Below the pieces are notes generated by a model. The model had not been told where the DNA came from. It worked only from the letters and a program-made list of their open reading frames with translations, and did not search any database. This document shows, piece after piece, positions 33,569-40,797 of a stretch of DNA of 64,000 bases. The stretch's first letter is position 1. Each line of letters starts with the position of its first letter. A program made the translations under genes and the position numbers. The stretch comes from Streptomyces daqingensis. GTDB lineage: Bacteria > Actinomycetota > Actinomycetes > Streptomycetales > Streptomycetaceae. The stretch spans positions 62,001 to 126,000 of the forward strand of contig NZ_BMMP01000002.1 of the NCBI RefSeq assembly GCF_014645895.1, in the 5' to 3' direction.

Positions 33569-33925
33569 ATGTTCGAGGCGGGCGACATCCGCGAGTGGCG
33601 CGACAGGGACGTGGTGGACCCGGGCGGGAGCAAGATCGGCACGCTGGAGGCGATCTACGTGGACACCCGCACCGACGAGCCGTTCTTCGCCACCCTCACC
33701 ATCGGCGTGCCCACCCGCCGCCGGCTGGTCTTCGTCCCGCTGACGGGAGCGACCGTCGGCCCGTCCTACCTGCGGGTCGCGCACGCCAAGGGCGAGGTGC
33801 GCGCGGCCCCCTCGATCGAGACCGACGGGGAGCTGCCCGCCGGCGACGAGGCGGCCGTCTTCGCGCACTACGGGCTCGACTACGAGACCGGCTCCGGCGG
33901 GGAGCGGCGGCTGGCCCGCCGCTGA
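33569..33925 (+). CDS. PRC-barrel domain protein
   Basis: 118 aa from ATG 33569; GGAGGG lies about ten bases before. MFEAGDIREWRDRDVVDP and SKIGTLEAIYVDTRTDEPFFATL are typical of PRC-barrel beta-barrels, which bind RNA or other proteins (RimM, photosynthetic H subunit). The barrel covers residues 8-85, leaving a short acidic tail with FAHYGLDY. A signalling or structural adaptor role is usual; the partner is unknown. Divergent from the oxidoreductase genes. Confidence 0.82.
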   Translation: MFEAGDIREWRDRDVVDPGGSKIGTLEAIYVDTRTDEPFFATLTIGVPTRRRLVFVPLTGATVGPSYLRVAHAKGEVRAAPSIETDGELPAGDEAAVFAHYGLDYETGSGGERRLARR

Positions 33926-34033
33926 CGCCCCCAGCCGCCTCGGACAGCCCGCCGGCTGCCTCACCCCGCCGCCCGTCGCCCTCCCCGCCGGGTCCCGAAC
34001 CGTTCGGGCCGGGTCCGTGCACGGCGGTTGCCT

Positions 34034-34039
34034 CTAGAG
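34034..34039 (+). promoter_or_regulatory. -10 hexamer of a leaderless S4 gene
   Basis: TAGAGT ends seven bases before the ATG at 34047; transcription from it would start at the start codon. Confidence 0.4.
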
Positions 34040-34046
34040 TCGGGGC

Positions 34047-34427
34047 ATGGCTGCTGAGGGAGAGTCCGTACGGATCGACAGCTGGATCTGGTCCGTGCGG
34101 CTCACGAAGACCCGTTCGCTGGCCGCCTCGGCGTGCCGCGCCGGCCACGTGCGGATCAACGGGGAGCGGGTCAAGCCCGCGCATCCGGTTCGCGCAGGGG
34201 ACCAGGTGCGGCTGTTCCACGCGGGCCGTGAGCGCGTGGTGGTCGTCGCGCGTGTGCTGCGCAAGCGCGTCGGAGCCCCGGTGGCCGAGAAGTGCTACAC
34301 CGACCACAGCCCGCCGCCTCCGCCCCGCGAGGCCGTGGCCCCCGCCGGGGTGCGCGACCGGGGCGCGGGACGTCCCACGAAGCGGGACCGGCGGGAGATG
34401 GAGCGGCTGCGCGGCCTCCAGGGCTGA
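34047..34427 (+). CDS. S4-domain RNA-binding protein, Hsp15-like
   Basis: 126 aa. S4 motif: VRIDSWIWSVRLTKTRSLAASACRAGHVRINGERVKPAHPVRAGDQVRL (two stretches), followed by a basic tail (RPTKRDRREMERLRGLQG) as in Hsp15/RlmH-like factors that bind stalled 50S subunits with peptidyl-tRNA. Cytoplasmic. There is no Shine-Dalgarno site; TAGAGT ends seven bases before the ATG, so the mRNA is probably leaderless. Convergent with the ketopantoate reductase gene. Confidence 0.88.
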   Translation: MAAEGESVRIDSWIWSVRLTKTRSLAASACRAGHVRINGERVKPAHPVRAGDQVRLFHAGRERVVVVARVLRKRVGAPVAEKCYTDHSPPPPPREAVAPAGVRDRGAGRPTKRDRREMERLRGLQG

Positions 34428-34477
34428 ACCGGGACCGCCGGCTCCCCTGCCCCGGACCGGCCCGTCCCGAACCGGCC

Positions 34478-35386
34478 TCAGCCGGCCCGCAGTTCCCGGT
34501 CCACCGCCCGCAGCATCGTCAGCAGCATCCGGTTGAGGGGGACGTCGATGCCGTGCCGCTCGGCGGCCCGCACGACCGCGCCGGTGATGTGCTCGTGCTC
34601 CAGCGGGCGTCCCGCCAGCCGGTCGTAGAGCATCGACGTCCCGCCGTCGGGCGGCACCGAGGTGTTCTTCCGCAGGGCGCTCTGCGCGTCCGCATCGCTG
34701 ACGTCGGCCCCTTCGGCCCGCGCCACGGCGACTCCTTCACGGAGGATGTCCTCGGCGAGCGCGTGCATCTCGGGGTCGCCGAGGATGTGCATGCGCTGCT
34801 TCAGGATCGTGGTGAGCGGGTTGGCGGCCACGTTCGTGAAGAGCTTGCGCCACGCGGCCGTGCGGAAGTCGGCGACCGTACGGACCTTCAGGCGGCTGCC
34901 TTCCAGAAGCAGGGCGAACCGGTCCCCTGCCGGCCCTTCCGGCACGTGCAGCTCGCTGGAGAAGTGGTGCACGATCCGGCCGGGGGCGACCCGCTCCACG
35001 GCCATGTAGGCGAGCGCCGGCAGCAGCTCCGTCCCCTCGGGCAGCAGCGGCCGCACGCGCTCCTCGTGGTCGACGCCGTTCTGGACGACGGCGACGGCCG
35101 TTCCGGGACCGCACAGCTCCCGGAGCCACCCGGCGGCACCCTCCGTGTCCTGGACCTTCGTCGTCAGGAACACCCAGTCGGCGGGCGGGACTTCCCCGGG
35201 GCTCGTGGCGAACCGCAGGTCGGGCCGTAGCTCCTCCCCGCCCGTCCGCATCGTCAGCTCATCGAGTGGCGACCGCAGGCAGAGCGTGACGTCGAGACCG
35301 GCCTCGCGCGCGAACGCGGCCGTCAGCCCTCCGACCGCACCGGCACCGATCACCGCTATGTGCGCGGGTGAATCCATCGAACGCAT
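34478..35386 (-). CDS. Ketopantoate reductase family (2-dehydropantoate 2-reductase)
   Basis: 302 aa, ATG 35386 (alternative ATG at 35377). NADPH motif IAVIGAGAVGGLTAAF at residues 9-24; VFLTTKVQDTEGA, VAVVQNGVDHEE, FTNVAANPLTTI (catalytic Lys and Asn region) and GTSMLYDRLAGRPLEHEHITG are all characteristic. Reduces ketopantoate to pantoate for CoA synthesis, or a related 2-oxo acid; Streptomyces genomes usually hold several paralogues, so a pantothenate role is not certain. An inverted repeat overlaps its start region. Confidence 0.9.
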   Translation of the reverse strand: MRSMDSPAHIAVIGAGAVGGLTAAFAREAGLDVTLCLRSPLDELTMRTGGEELRPDLRFATSPGEVPPADWVFLTTKVQDTEGAAGWLRELCGPGTAVAVVQNGVDHEERVRPLLPEGTELLPALAYMAVERVAPGRIVHHFSSELHVPEGPAGDRFALLLEGSRLKVRTVADFRTAAWRKLFTNVAANPLTTILKQRMHILGDPEMHALAEDILREGVAVARAEGADVSDADAQSALRKNTSVPPDGGTSMLYDRLAGRPLEHEHITGAVVRAAERHGIDVPLNRMLLTMLRAVDRELRAG

Positions 35387-35403
35387 ACAGGCGATCGTAT
35401 GCG
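35382..35403. promoter_or_regulatory. Inverted repeat across the start of the ketopantoate reductase
   Basis: CGCATAC (35382-35388) and GTATGCG (35397-35403) with an eight-base spacer. The first ATG of the reductase is inside the left arm. If translation starts at the second ATG (35377), the repeat sits where a promoter operator would. Confidence 0.4.
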
Positions 35404-35510
35404 GCTGCCGCGGGGCGACCGGCCCGGGGCCTCCATTACCGCAAAACAGACATAGCGGGTGTTACGCATAGATCTCTCTGCCGGTTACACAAGCGGGACG
35501 AGGTTCGGCC

Positions 35511-37043
35511 ATGTACGTGCTGCCAGCAGCTCCGAGCGCACCGGTCACAGACCGCCTCAGACGCCTCCCCTACTACGGCCAGGGGCCGTCCGGACGTCCC
35601 CTGCTCCAGCTCGGGCTGGTCGCCGCCGCCTACACGCTGGCCCAGCTCCTCCTCGTCGTCCCCGGTACCGGGCTCGGGTGGGACGAGACGGTCTACGTCA
35701 GCCAGGTCGACGGCCCCTCCCCCGCGTCCTTCTTCAGCGCCCCGCGCGCCCGCGGCATCTCCTACCTCGTGGCGCCGGTCGCCGCGTTCACCTCCTCCAC
35801 GACGGTGCTGCGCGTCTTCCTCGCCGTCCTGTCCGGCCTTGGCCTCCTCGCCGCCCTGTGGGTCTGGCGCCGCCTGCTGCCCGTGTCCGTACTGGCCTGG
35901 GGCGGCGCCCTGTTCGCCGGCCTGTGGATCAGCCTCTTCTACGGGCCCCAGGCCATGCCCAACCTGTGGTGCGGCTTCGGTTCCCTGGCCGCGGCGGGCT
36001 GCTTCCTGCGGTGCGTGCGCTACGCCCGCGACCGGGCCGCCCTCGCCGGGCTCGTGGTGTCCGTCGGCGCCGTGGCACTGATGCGCCCGCCGGACGCAGC
36101 GTGGCTGGTGCTGGCCCTGGGCGGCGCGGCGCTGGTGGTGCCCGGCTGGCGCCGCCCGGCGGTCCTCGGGGGGCTGCCGGCCGGAGCCCTCGCGGGGGCG
36201 GCTCCCTGGATCGTCGAGGCGTTCACCTCCTACGGCGGCCTCTTCGCACGCCTGCACCGGGCGAGCGAGATCCAGGGCGGCATGGGCTGGAACATCGCCA
36301 TCGGGGACCACGTACGCGCACTGCAGGGACGGATGCTCTGCCGCCCCTGCGACATGGCGTGGGAGCAGCCGCAGACGGCGCTGTGGTGGTTCGCGCTGCC
36401 GCTGCTGGCGGCGGCGGGCATCACGGCAGCCGTACGGGCGGGCCGCCGGGACACCGCGGTGCTGGCCTCCGTGACGGCGGTGGTGCTCGCCCTGCCGTAC
36501 CTCTTCCTGATGGGGTACGCCGCACCCCGCTTCCTGCTGCCCTCCTACGCGCTCCTCGCGCTCCCCGTGGGCGAGTGCATGCGGCGCTCGTTCGCCGAGC
36601 GCCGCGACGGCCGCCGCCCTCTCGTGCTGATCGCCCTCCCGGCGCTGCTCCTGGGCTGCCACCTCGCCGTGCAGTACCAGGTGCTCAACGCCGTTCTGGA
36701 GCGCAACCACAAGGTCACGAGGCAGATGACGAAGGCGGCAGCCACGATGCACGGGCTCGGGCTGCGGGCGCCCTGCACGCTGACCGGGCCGCTCGCCGTC
36801 CCGATGAGCCATTACGCGGGCTGCTCGTCCCGGCAGTCGCGCGGTCACGACGTCAGCATCACCGCAGGCGGGCTGCGTGCCCTCGCGGGCCGGCACGAGG
36901 CGATGGCCGTGATCGTGGGGCACGGCGCCGAACCGCCGCGCTGGGCGCGGGCGTGGCCGTCCGCGCCGCTGAGCGAACTGCCCGGGTACCGGGTGTACGT
37001 GTCGCCGCACGGCGACCGGTCGGTGGCCGCCGGGGCGGAGTGA
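35511..37043 (+). CDS. Polytopic membrane protein, glycosyltransferase-C-like
   Basis: 510 aa. About eleven transmembrane helices, then a soluble C-terminal domain of about 110 residues starting after HLAVQYQVLNAVLERN. The loop after the first helix reads GLGWDETVYVSQVD, with an acidic DE pair in the place of the catalytic Asp in GT-C enzymes such as GT39/PMT and ArnT-like transferases. Further helices hold MPNLWCGFGSL and FLMGYAAPRFLLPSYALLALPVGE, like other streptomycete members. It probably transfers sugar from a lipid-linked donor on the outer membrane face. Acceptor unknown; substrate class is inferred. Confidence 0.7.
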   Translation: MYVLPAAPSAPVTDRLRRLPYYGQGPSGRPLLQLGLVAAAYTLAQLLLVVPGTGLGWDETVYVSQVDGPSPASFFSAPRARGISYLVAPVAAFTSSTTVLRVFLAVLSGLGLLAALWVWRRLLPVSVLAWGGALFAGLWISLFYGPQAMPNLWCGFGSLAAAGCFLRCVRYARDRAALAGLVVSVGAVALMRPPDAAWLVLALGGAALVVPGWRRPAVLGGLPAGALAGAAPWIVEAFTSYGGLFARLHRASEIQGGMGWNIAIGDHVRALQGRMLCRPCDMAWEQPQTALWWFALPLLAAAGITAAVRAGRRDTAVLASVTAVVLALPYLFLMGYAAPRFLLPSYALLALPVGECMRRSFAERRDGRRPLVLIALPALLLGCHLAVQYQVLNAVLERNHKVTRQMTKAAATMHGLGLRAPCTLTGPLAVPMSHYAGCSSRQSRGHDVSITAGGLRALAGRHEAMAVIVGHGAEPPRWARAWPSAPLSELPGYRVYVSPHGDRSVAAGAE

Positions 37044-37181
37044 CCCCCGGCATCCGGGGCTCCGGACGTGGGGCAGCAGCCCGGAGAAGTGGGGCAGCGG
37101 CCCGTATGACCAGTTCAGCGGGGCCGTCGTCCGTCGGCCGCCGGATTGTTTGAGCTGCGGCAGCCGAGGCACTCAGCGTCT

Positions 37182-37862
37182 GTGTGGCTGCTGAGACCGC
37201 CCGGGGTGTACGCCCCGCAGGGCGACACGCATCTCTTGCTCGGGGCTCTCCGGCACGTCGGCGTCCCCAGCGGCTCGCGCATGCTCGACATCTGCACCGG
37301 GACCGGCCTCGTCGCTCTGACGGGAGCGTGCCTGGGCGCCTCCGACGTGCACGCCGTGGACCTGTCCGCGCGGGCCGTCATGGCGGCACGCTGGAACGCC
37401 CGGCTGCGGGGGGTGCCCGTCACCGTGCACCGCGGGGACTTCCTCGACCGCTCCACCGGCCGCTTCGACGTGATCACCGCGAACCCTCCCTACGTGCCCT
37501 GCCCGGACCGGGAGCGCGGCCTGGCGAGGGCGGCGCGCGGAGCCCGTCGGTCCGGACGTGCCTGGAACGCGGGAGAGGACGGACGGGAATGCCTGGACCG
37601 GCTGTGTGAGGCCGCTCCCCGGCTGCTGGCGCCCGGCGGCGTGATGCTGATCGTGCACTCCGCGCTGAGCGGACCGCACCGCACGCTCGGGCAGCTGCGC
37701 GAGGGCGGCCTGGAAGCCGAGGTCGTCCGGCGGAGCCGCAAGCCGTTCGGGCCCGTGCTGCGTCGCAGGGCCGCCTGGCTGGAGGAGCGCGGACTGATCG
37801 AACCGGGACAGCGGGAAGAGGAGTTGGTGGTCGTACGTGCCGATCTCGCACCGCGGGGATGA
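37182..37862 (+). CDS. HemK2/MTQ2-type N5-glutamine methyltransferase-like protein
   Basis: 226 aa from GTG 37182 (VWLLRPPGVYAPQGDT), the usual start of the family; a TTG at 37146 would add 12 unrelated residues. SAM site MLDICTGTGLVALTG; catalytic NPPY in ITANPPYVPCPDRE, the sequence that methylates the amide of a Gln side chain in PrmC/HemK/MTQ2 enzymes. C-terminal region ends LEERGLIEPGQREEELVVVRADL. The true target here is not known; translation release factors are the classical substrates. Overlaps the CDGSH-protein gene, so the two are co-expressed. Confidence 0.85.
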   Translation: MWLLRPPGVYAPQGDTHLLLGALRHVGVPSGSRMLDICTGTGLVALTGACLGASDVHAVDLSARAVMAARWNARLRGVPVTVHRGDFLDRSTGRFDVITANPPYVPCPDRERGLARAARGARRSGRAWNAGEDGRECLDRLCEAAPRLLAPGGVMLIVHSALSGPHRTLGQLREGGLEAEVVRRSRKPFGPVLRRRAAWLEERGLIEPGQREEELVVVRADLAPRG

Positions 37863-38262
37863 CGAGCGGCCCGGACCTGACGGGGACGGGTCCGCGGGGC
37901 GGCAGCCGGACGCGGCAGCGGCCCGGTCTGCCCGGTCGGGTCCCGGAGCCGCTGCGGAGCCCGAAGCGGGAACGGCGCGGGGCGCGGCCTTGGACGTGGG
38001 GCGCGCGGCGCGGCGCGTGGTGATCGATCCCGCCGGTCCCGTCCTCGTCGAGGGCCCCGTCGAGGTCGATCTGGGTGACGGCCGCACGGCCGTCTCGGAC
38101 CGCTTCATGGTCGCGATCTGCGCCTGCCGGCGCAGCCGCAGCTTCCCCTGGTGCGACACCAGCCACCGGCGCAGGTCGCGTCCCGGCCGTGACCAGGCCG
38201 ACGGGAGAGGAACGGACGTGCCGGCGGACTCCGGGCCCGGGGAGGGACCGGGGACGCGGTAG
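37837..38262 (+). CDS. CDGSH-type iron-sulfur protein (mitoNEET-like)
   Basis: 141 aa from GTG 37837, starting inside the methyltransferase gene. The first 55 residues are a disordered Ala/Gly/Arg tail. The CDGSH fold follows: C95-x-C97-x2-S-x3-P-x-C106-D-T-S-H110, the 3 Cys + 1 His ligand set of a labile [2Fe-2S] cluster, with the usual Gly after Asp replaced by Thr. Flanking VEVDLGDGRTAVSDRFMVAI is typical of single-domain bacterial members. Role: redox or iron-sulfur cluster transfer. Ends nine bases from the convergent di-iron oxidase gene. Confidence 0.88.
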   Translation: MPISHRGDDERPGPDGDGSAGRQPDAAAARSARSGPGAAAEPEAGTARGAALDVGRAARRVVIDPAGPVLVEGPVEVDLGDGRTAVSDRFMVAICACRRSRSFPWCDTSHRRRSRPGRDQADGRGTDVPADSGPGEGPGTR

Positions 38263-38270
38263 CCGGGCGT

Positions 38271-39296
38271 TCAGCGGGGCAGCGGCGTACGCAGCGAGCT
38301 GCGGCCCTCGTCCCACGCGCTGCCGATGTGCCGGGAGAGGCGGTCCTCCAGCAGGCCGGTCGCCTGGACCCCGAGGACGATGTCCGGCGCGAGGTGGGGG
38401 TCGCTCTCCAGCAGACCCCCCACCACGTCCCGCCGCATGACCTGCTCGTGCACCGCGTCGGCCTCGATGTGCTCGCTGTAGAAGAACACGCAGTCCGGGT
38501 GGGCGCCCATCCGCTCCAGCGCACGCACCATCCGGCGGGCGCTGGGGGCCGTCGTGGTCTCCGCGGCGGCGAAGTGCCCGACGAGCGCGCCCCGCAGACC
38601 CCGGTGGAGCCCGAAGAGGGACATCATGTTGACCACGGCGAGGGCCGGGGCGGGCGTGGCGTCCAGGTAGTGCAGGTACCCGGTCTCGAGGCCCGCTCCG
38701 GCGAGCAGGTCGACGTAGAGGCGCGCGTGGACGCGCTCGGCCCGTCCCCCTCCGAACTCGTCGTACTCGACGGCGACCAGCGACGCCTTCGCCCGGCCGT
38801 GCAGCCGCGGCACCACCCAGACGTGCGGGTCGGCCTCCTTGTGGTGGTAGACGGAGCGGTGGACGAGGTACTCCCGCATCTGCCACCACTCCCCCTCCTC
38901 GGCCAAGCGGCGGGAGAGGCCGGCGCCGCCGGGCGGCTCGACAAGCAGCTCGTCCAGCTCCGCCGCCACGTCCGCGCCGCCGGGGACGTGGGCACGCAGG
39001 CCGTCGAGGAAGGTCTGCTCCAGCCGGCCCCGCAGGCGCAGCAGTTCGGGGTCCCACTCCCAGGAGGGGGCGACGCCGCGCAGGCCCCGGTAGTGCGGCT
39101 CGTAGCACAGGTGGAGCGCGAGCTGGACGTCCTCGCCGAAGGGGTCGTCACGCGGGACCTCGGGCCAGCGGAGGGCGCCGCCCGGCGGGCTCCGGAGAGC
39201 GTCGAGGACCGCCGCCGAGAGCGGGCCGCGCGGCTGCGGCAGCGGCGCGGCGCCCTCGTCGTGCACCGCGCGGAGCGCTGCGGCCGGCCCGGTCAC
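38271..39296 (-). CDS. Heme-oxygenase-like di-iron (iron-containing redox) enzyme
   Basis: 341 aa from GTG 39296 with GGAGGG five bases before, overlapping the YbdK stop (GTGA). All-helical protein. LVAVEYDEFGGGRAERVHARLY (about residues 170-190) and FFYSEHIEADAVHEQVM (about 270-290) supply Glu/Asp/His clusters that suit the two-metal site of HDO-family enzymes, which oxidise or cleave amines, fatty acids or amino-acid-derived substrates with O2. No heme ligand or signal peptide is seen. The neighbouring carboxylate-amine ligase could make its substrate, and the convergent CDGSH protein could serve its iron-sulfur redox supply. Substrate unknown. Confidence 0.8.
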   Translation of the reverse strand: MTGPAAALRAVHDEGAAPLPQPRGPLSAAVLDALRSPPGGALRWPEVPRDDPFGEDVQLALHLCYEPHYRGLRGVAPSWEWDPELLRLRGRLEQTFLDGLRAHVPGGADVAAELDELLVEPPGGAGLSRRLAEEGEWWQMREYLVHRSVYHHKEADPHVWVVPRLHGRAKASLVAVEYDEFGGGRAERVHARLYVDLLAGAGLETGYLHYLDATPAPALAVVNMMSLFGLHRGLRGALVGHFAAAETTTAPSARRMVRALERMGAHPDCVFFYSEHIEADAVHEQVMRRDVVGGLLESDPHLAPDIVLGVQATGLLEDRLSRHIGSAWDEGRSSLRTPLPR

Positions 39297-40579
39297 GACG
39301 CCCTCCGGGCGGAACCGGGCCTGGTTCCGGCGGCGCCGGACGGCGCGGACGCGGGCGCCGCGTCGGCCGCGGCACGCTGGGACGAAGGCGTCCGCAGGGT
39401 CTCCCGCACGAGATGCCCGACGACCGCCCGCGGCCCCTCGTGCGGTGCGGAAGCCGCGGCGGCGCGCTGACGTTCGGTTCCGGTGCCCAGCTCCGCCACA
39501 GCCGCCAGGAGGCCGCGGACCAGCTCCAGGTCGCCGCTCTCCTCCAGCGCCGGGGAGACGTGCGCGACCAGCTCCTGTACGAGCGTGAGCGCGGGCACCT
39601 CGCGCTCCAGCCGCGGATGCACCCCCGGCCCGCGCAGACCGTGACGGGAGGCCGCCCACACGGCCGCGGCGGCGACCTGGCCGTCCACGGGGGCCGCCTC
39701 CCGGCCCTCGCCGATCGCTGCCAGGGCCGTACCGACCAGGGCACGCGAGAGCGCCGCCTGCAGTACGGCCTCGTCGACGGTGGCGGCGGTGTCCGCCGCC
39801 CGGAACTCCACCGTGGGGAAGCACGGCGAGGGCCGTGCCAGCCAGAAGCTCTGCCGCACGTCGGCGAGGGTGCCGCAGTCGACGAGGCGCTGCAGCTGCG
39901 CGTCGTAGGCCGCCGGGGAGGGCAGGTGCGGCGGGACTCCGGAGCCGGGGAACCGCGACTGCAGCACCATGCGCCAGCTCGCGTAGCCGGTGTCGCGGCC
40001 GTCGTCGAAGGGCGAGTTGGCCGACAGGGCGAGCAGCGTGGGCAGCCAGGGCCGCAGGTGGTTGACGACCTCGACCGCCGTCGCCCGGTCGGGCACGCCG
40101 ACGTGGACGTGGCAGCCGCACGCCTCGTAGTCGGCCACCACCCCCGCGTAGATGCCGGAGATGTCCTCGTAGCGCGGGCCCTCGCTCAGTGCGCCGTAGG
40201 GGCCGGCGAGCACCGGGGTGCCGCTCGCCACCGTGCGCAGGCCCGTCTGCCGGGCCGCGTCCGCCAGCCGCCGCCGTCCCGCGCTCAGCTGGTGCGCCAG
40301 GGCGTCCAGGCCGGTACAGACGCCGGAAGCGACCTCCACCTGGCAGGCCAGCAGCTCCCTCTTGAGCTGCGTGTCCCCGGGGAGGGCGGGTCCCGGCCGC
40401 GCCGCGTGCAGGACCGCTTCCGCCCGGGGCACGGGCCTGCCGGTCTCCCCGTCGAGGATCAGGAACTCCTCCTCGACGCCCACGGTGAGCGACCTCCCGC
40501 CGGGCGCCGGCGGGAAGGCGCCGGCCGCTCGCGGGTCCTCCGCGGCGACCGCGGCGGTCACGGGAGCTGTGTCAGCCAT
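39293..40579 (-). CDS. Carboxylate-amine ligase, YbdK / glutamate-cysteine ligase type 2 family
   Basis: 428 aa from ATG 40579 with AGGAGGG upstream. LTVGVEEEFLILDGETG at residues 31-47 is the family's metal/ATP signature; TQLKRELLACQVEVASGVC, YEACGCHVHVGVPDRATAVEVVNHLRPWLP and FPTVEFRAADTAATVDEAV are all family markers. The family joins an acidic residue (as the activated carboxylate) to an amine with ATP; true glutathione synthesis is not expected in Streptomyces, which makes mycothiol. Ser/Ala-rich C-terminal tail (about 60 residues). Translationally coupled to the di-iron enzyme. Confidence 0.88.
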   Translation of the reverse strand: MADTAPVTAAVAAEDPRAAGAFPPAPGGRSLTVGVEEEFLILDGETGRPVPRAEAVLHAARPGPALPGDTQLKRELLACQVEVASGVCTGLDALAHQLSAGRRRLADAARQTGLRTVASGTPVLAGPYGALSEGPRYEDISGIYAGVVADYEACGCHVHVGVPDRATAVEVVNHLRPWLPTLLALSANSPFDDGRDTGYASWRMVLQSRFPGSGVPPHLPSPAAYDAQLQRLVDCGTLADVRQSFWLARPSPCFPTVEFRAADTAATVDEAVLQAALSRALVGTALAAIGEGREAAPVDGQVAAAAVWAASRHGLRGPGVHPRLEREVPALTLVQELVAHVSPALEESGDLELVRGLLAAVAELGTGTERQRAAAASAPHEGPRAVVGHLVRETLRTPSSQRAAADAAPASAPSGAAGTRPGSARRAS

Positions 40580-40797
40580 CGGACCCTCCTGGTGTTCGGC
40601 GGCGGGCGGACGGACACGGCGGGCAGGGCGGGCCGGCCGCACGGACGGGCCGTAGGCCGGGCCGATGACGGAGTGCCCCCGGCCCCGTGCCGTAAACGGC
40701 ACCGCATGCCCGGCTGCCACGGCCAGGGCGGGGCACACGGCCGGGGCGCGGCAGCCGGGCCGGAACCCGGCCGCCACCGCCCCGGCCGCGGCCCTCG

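Noticed and set aside
37146-37181. TTG start for the HemK2-like gene
   Set aside because: The added 12 residues do not resemble the family, whose N-terminus begins at WLLRPPGVY.
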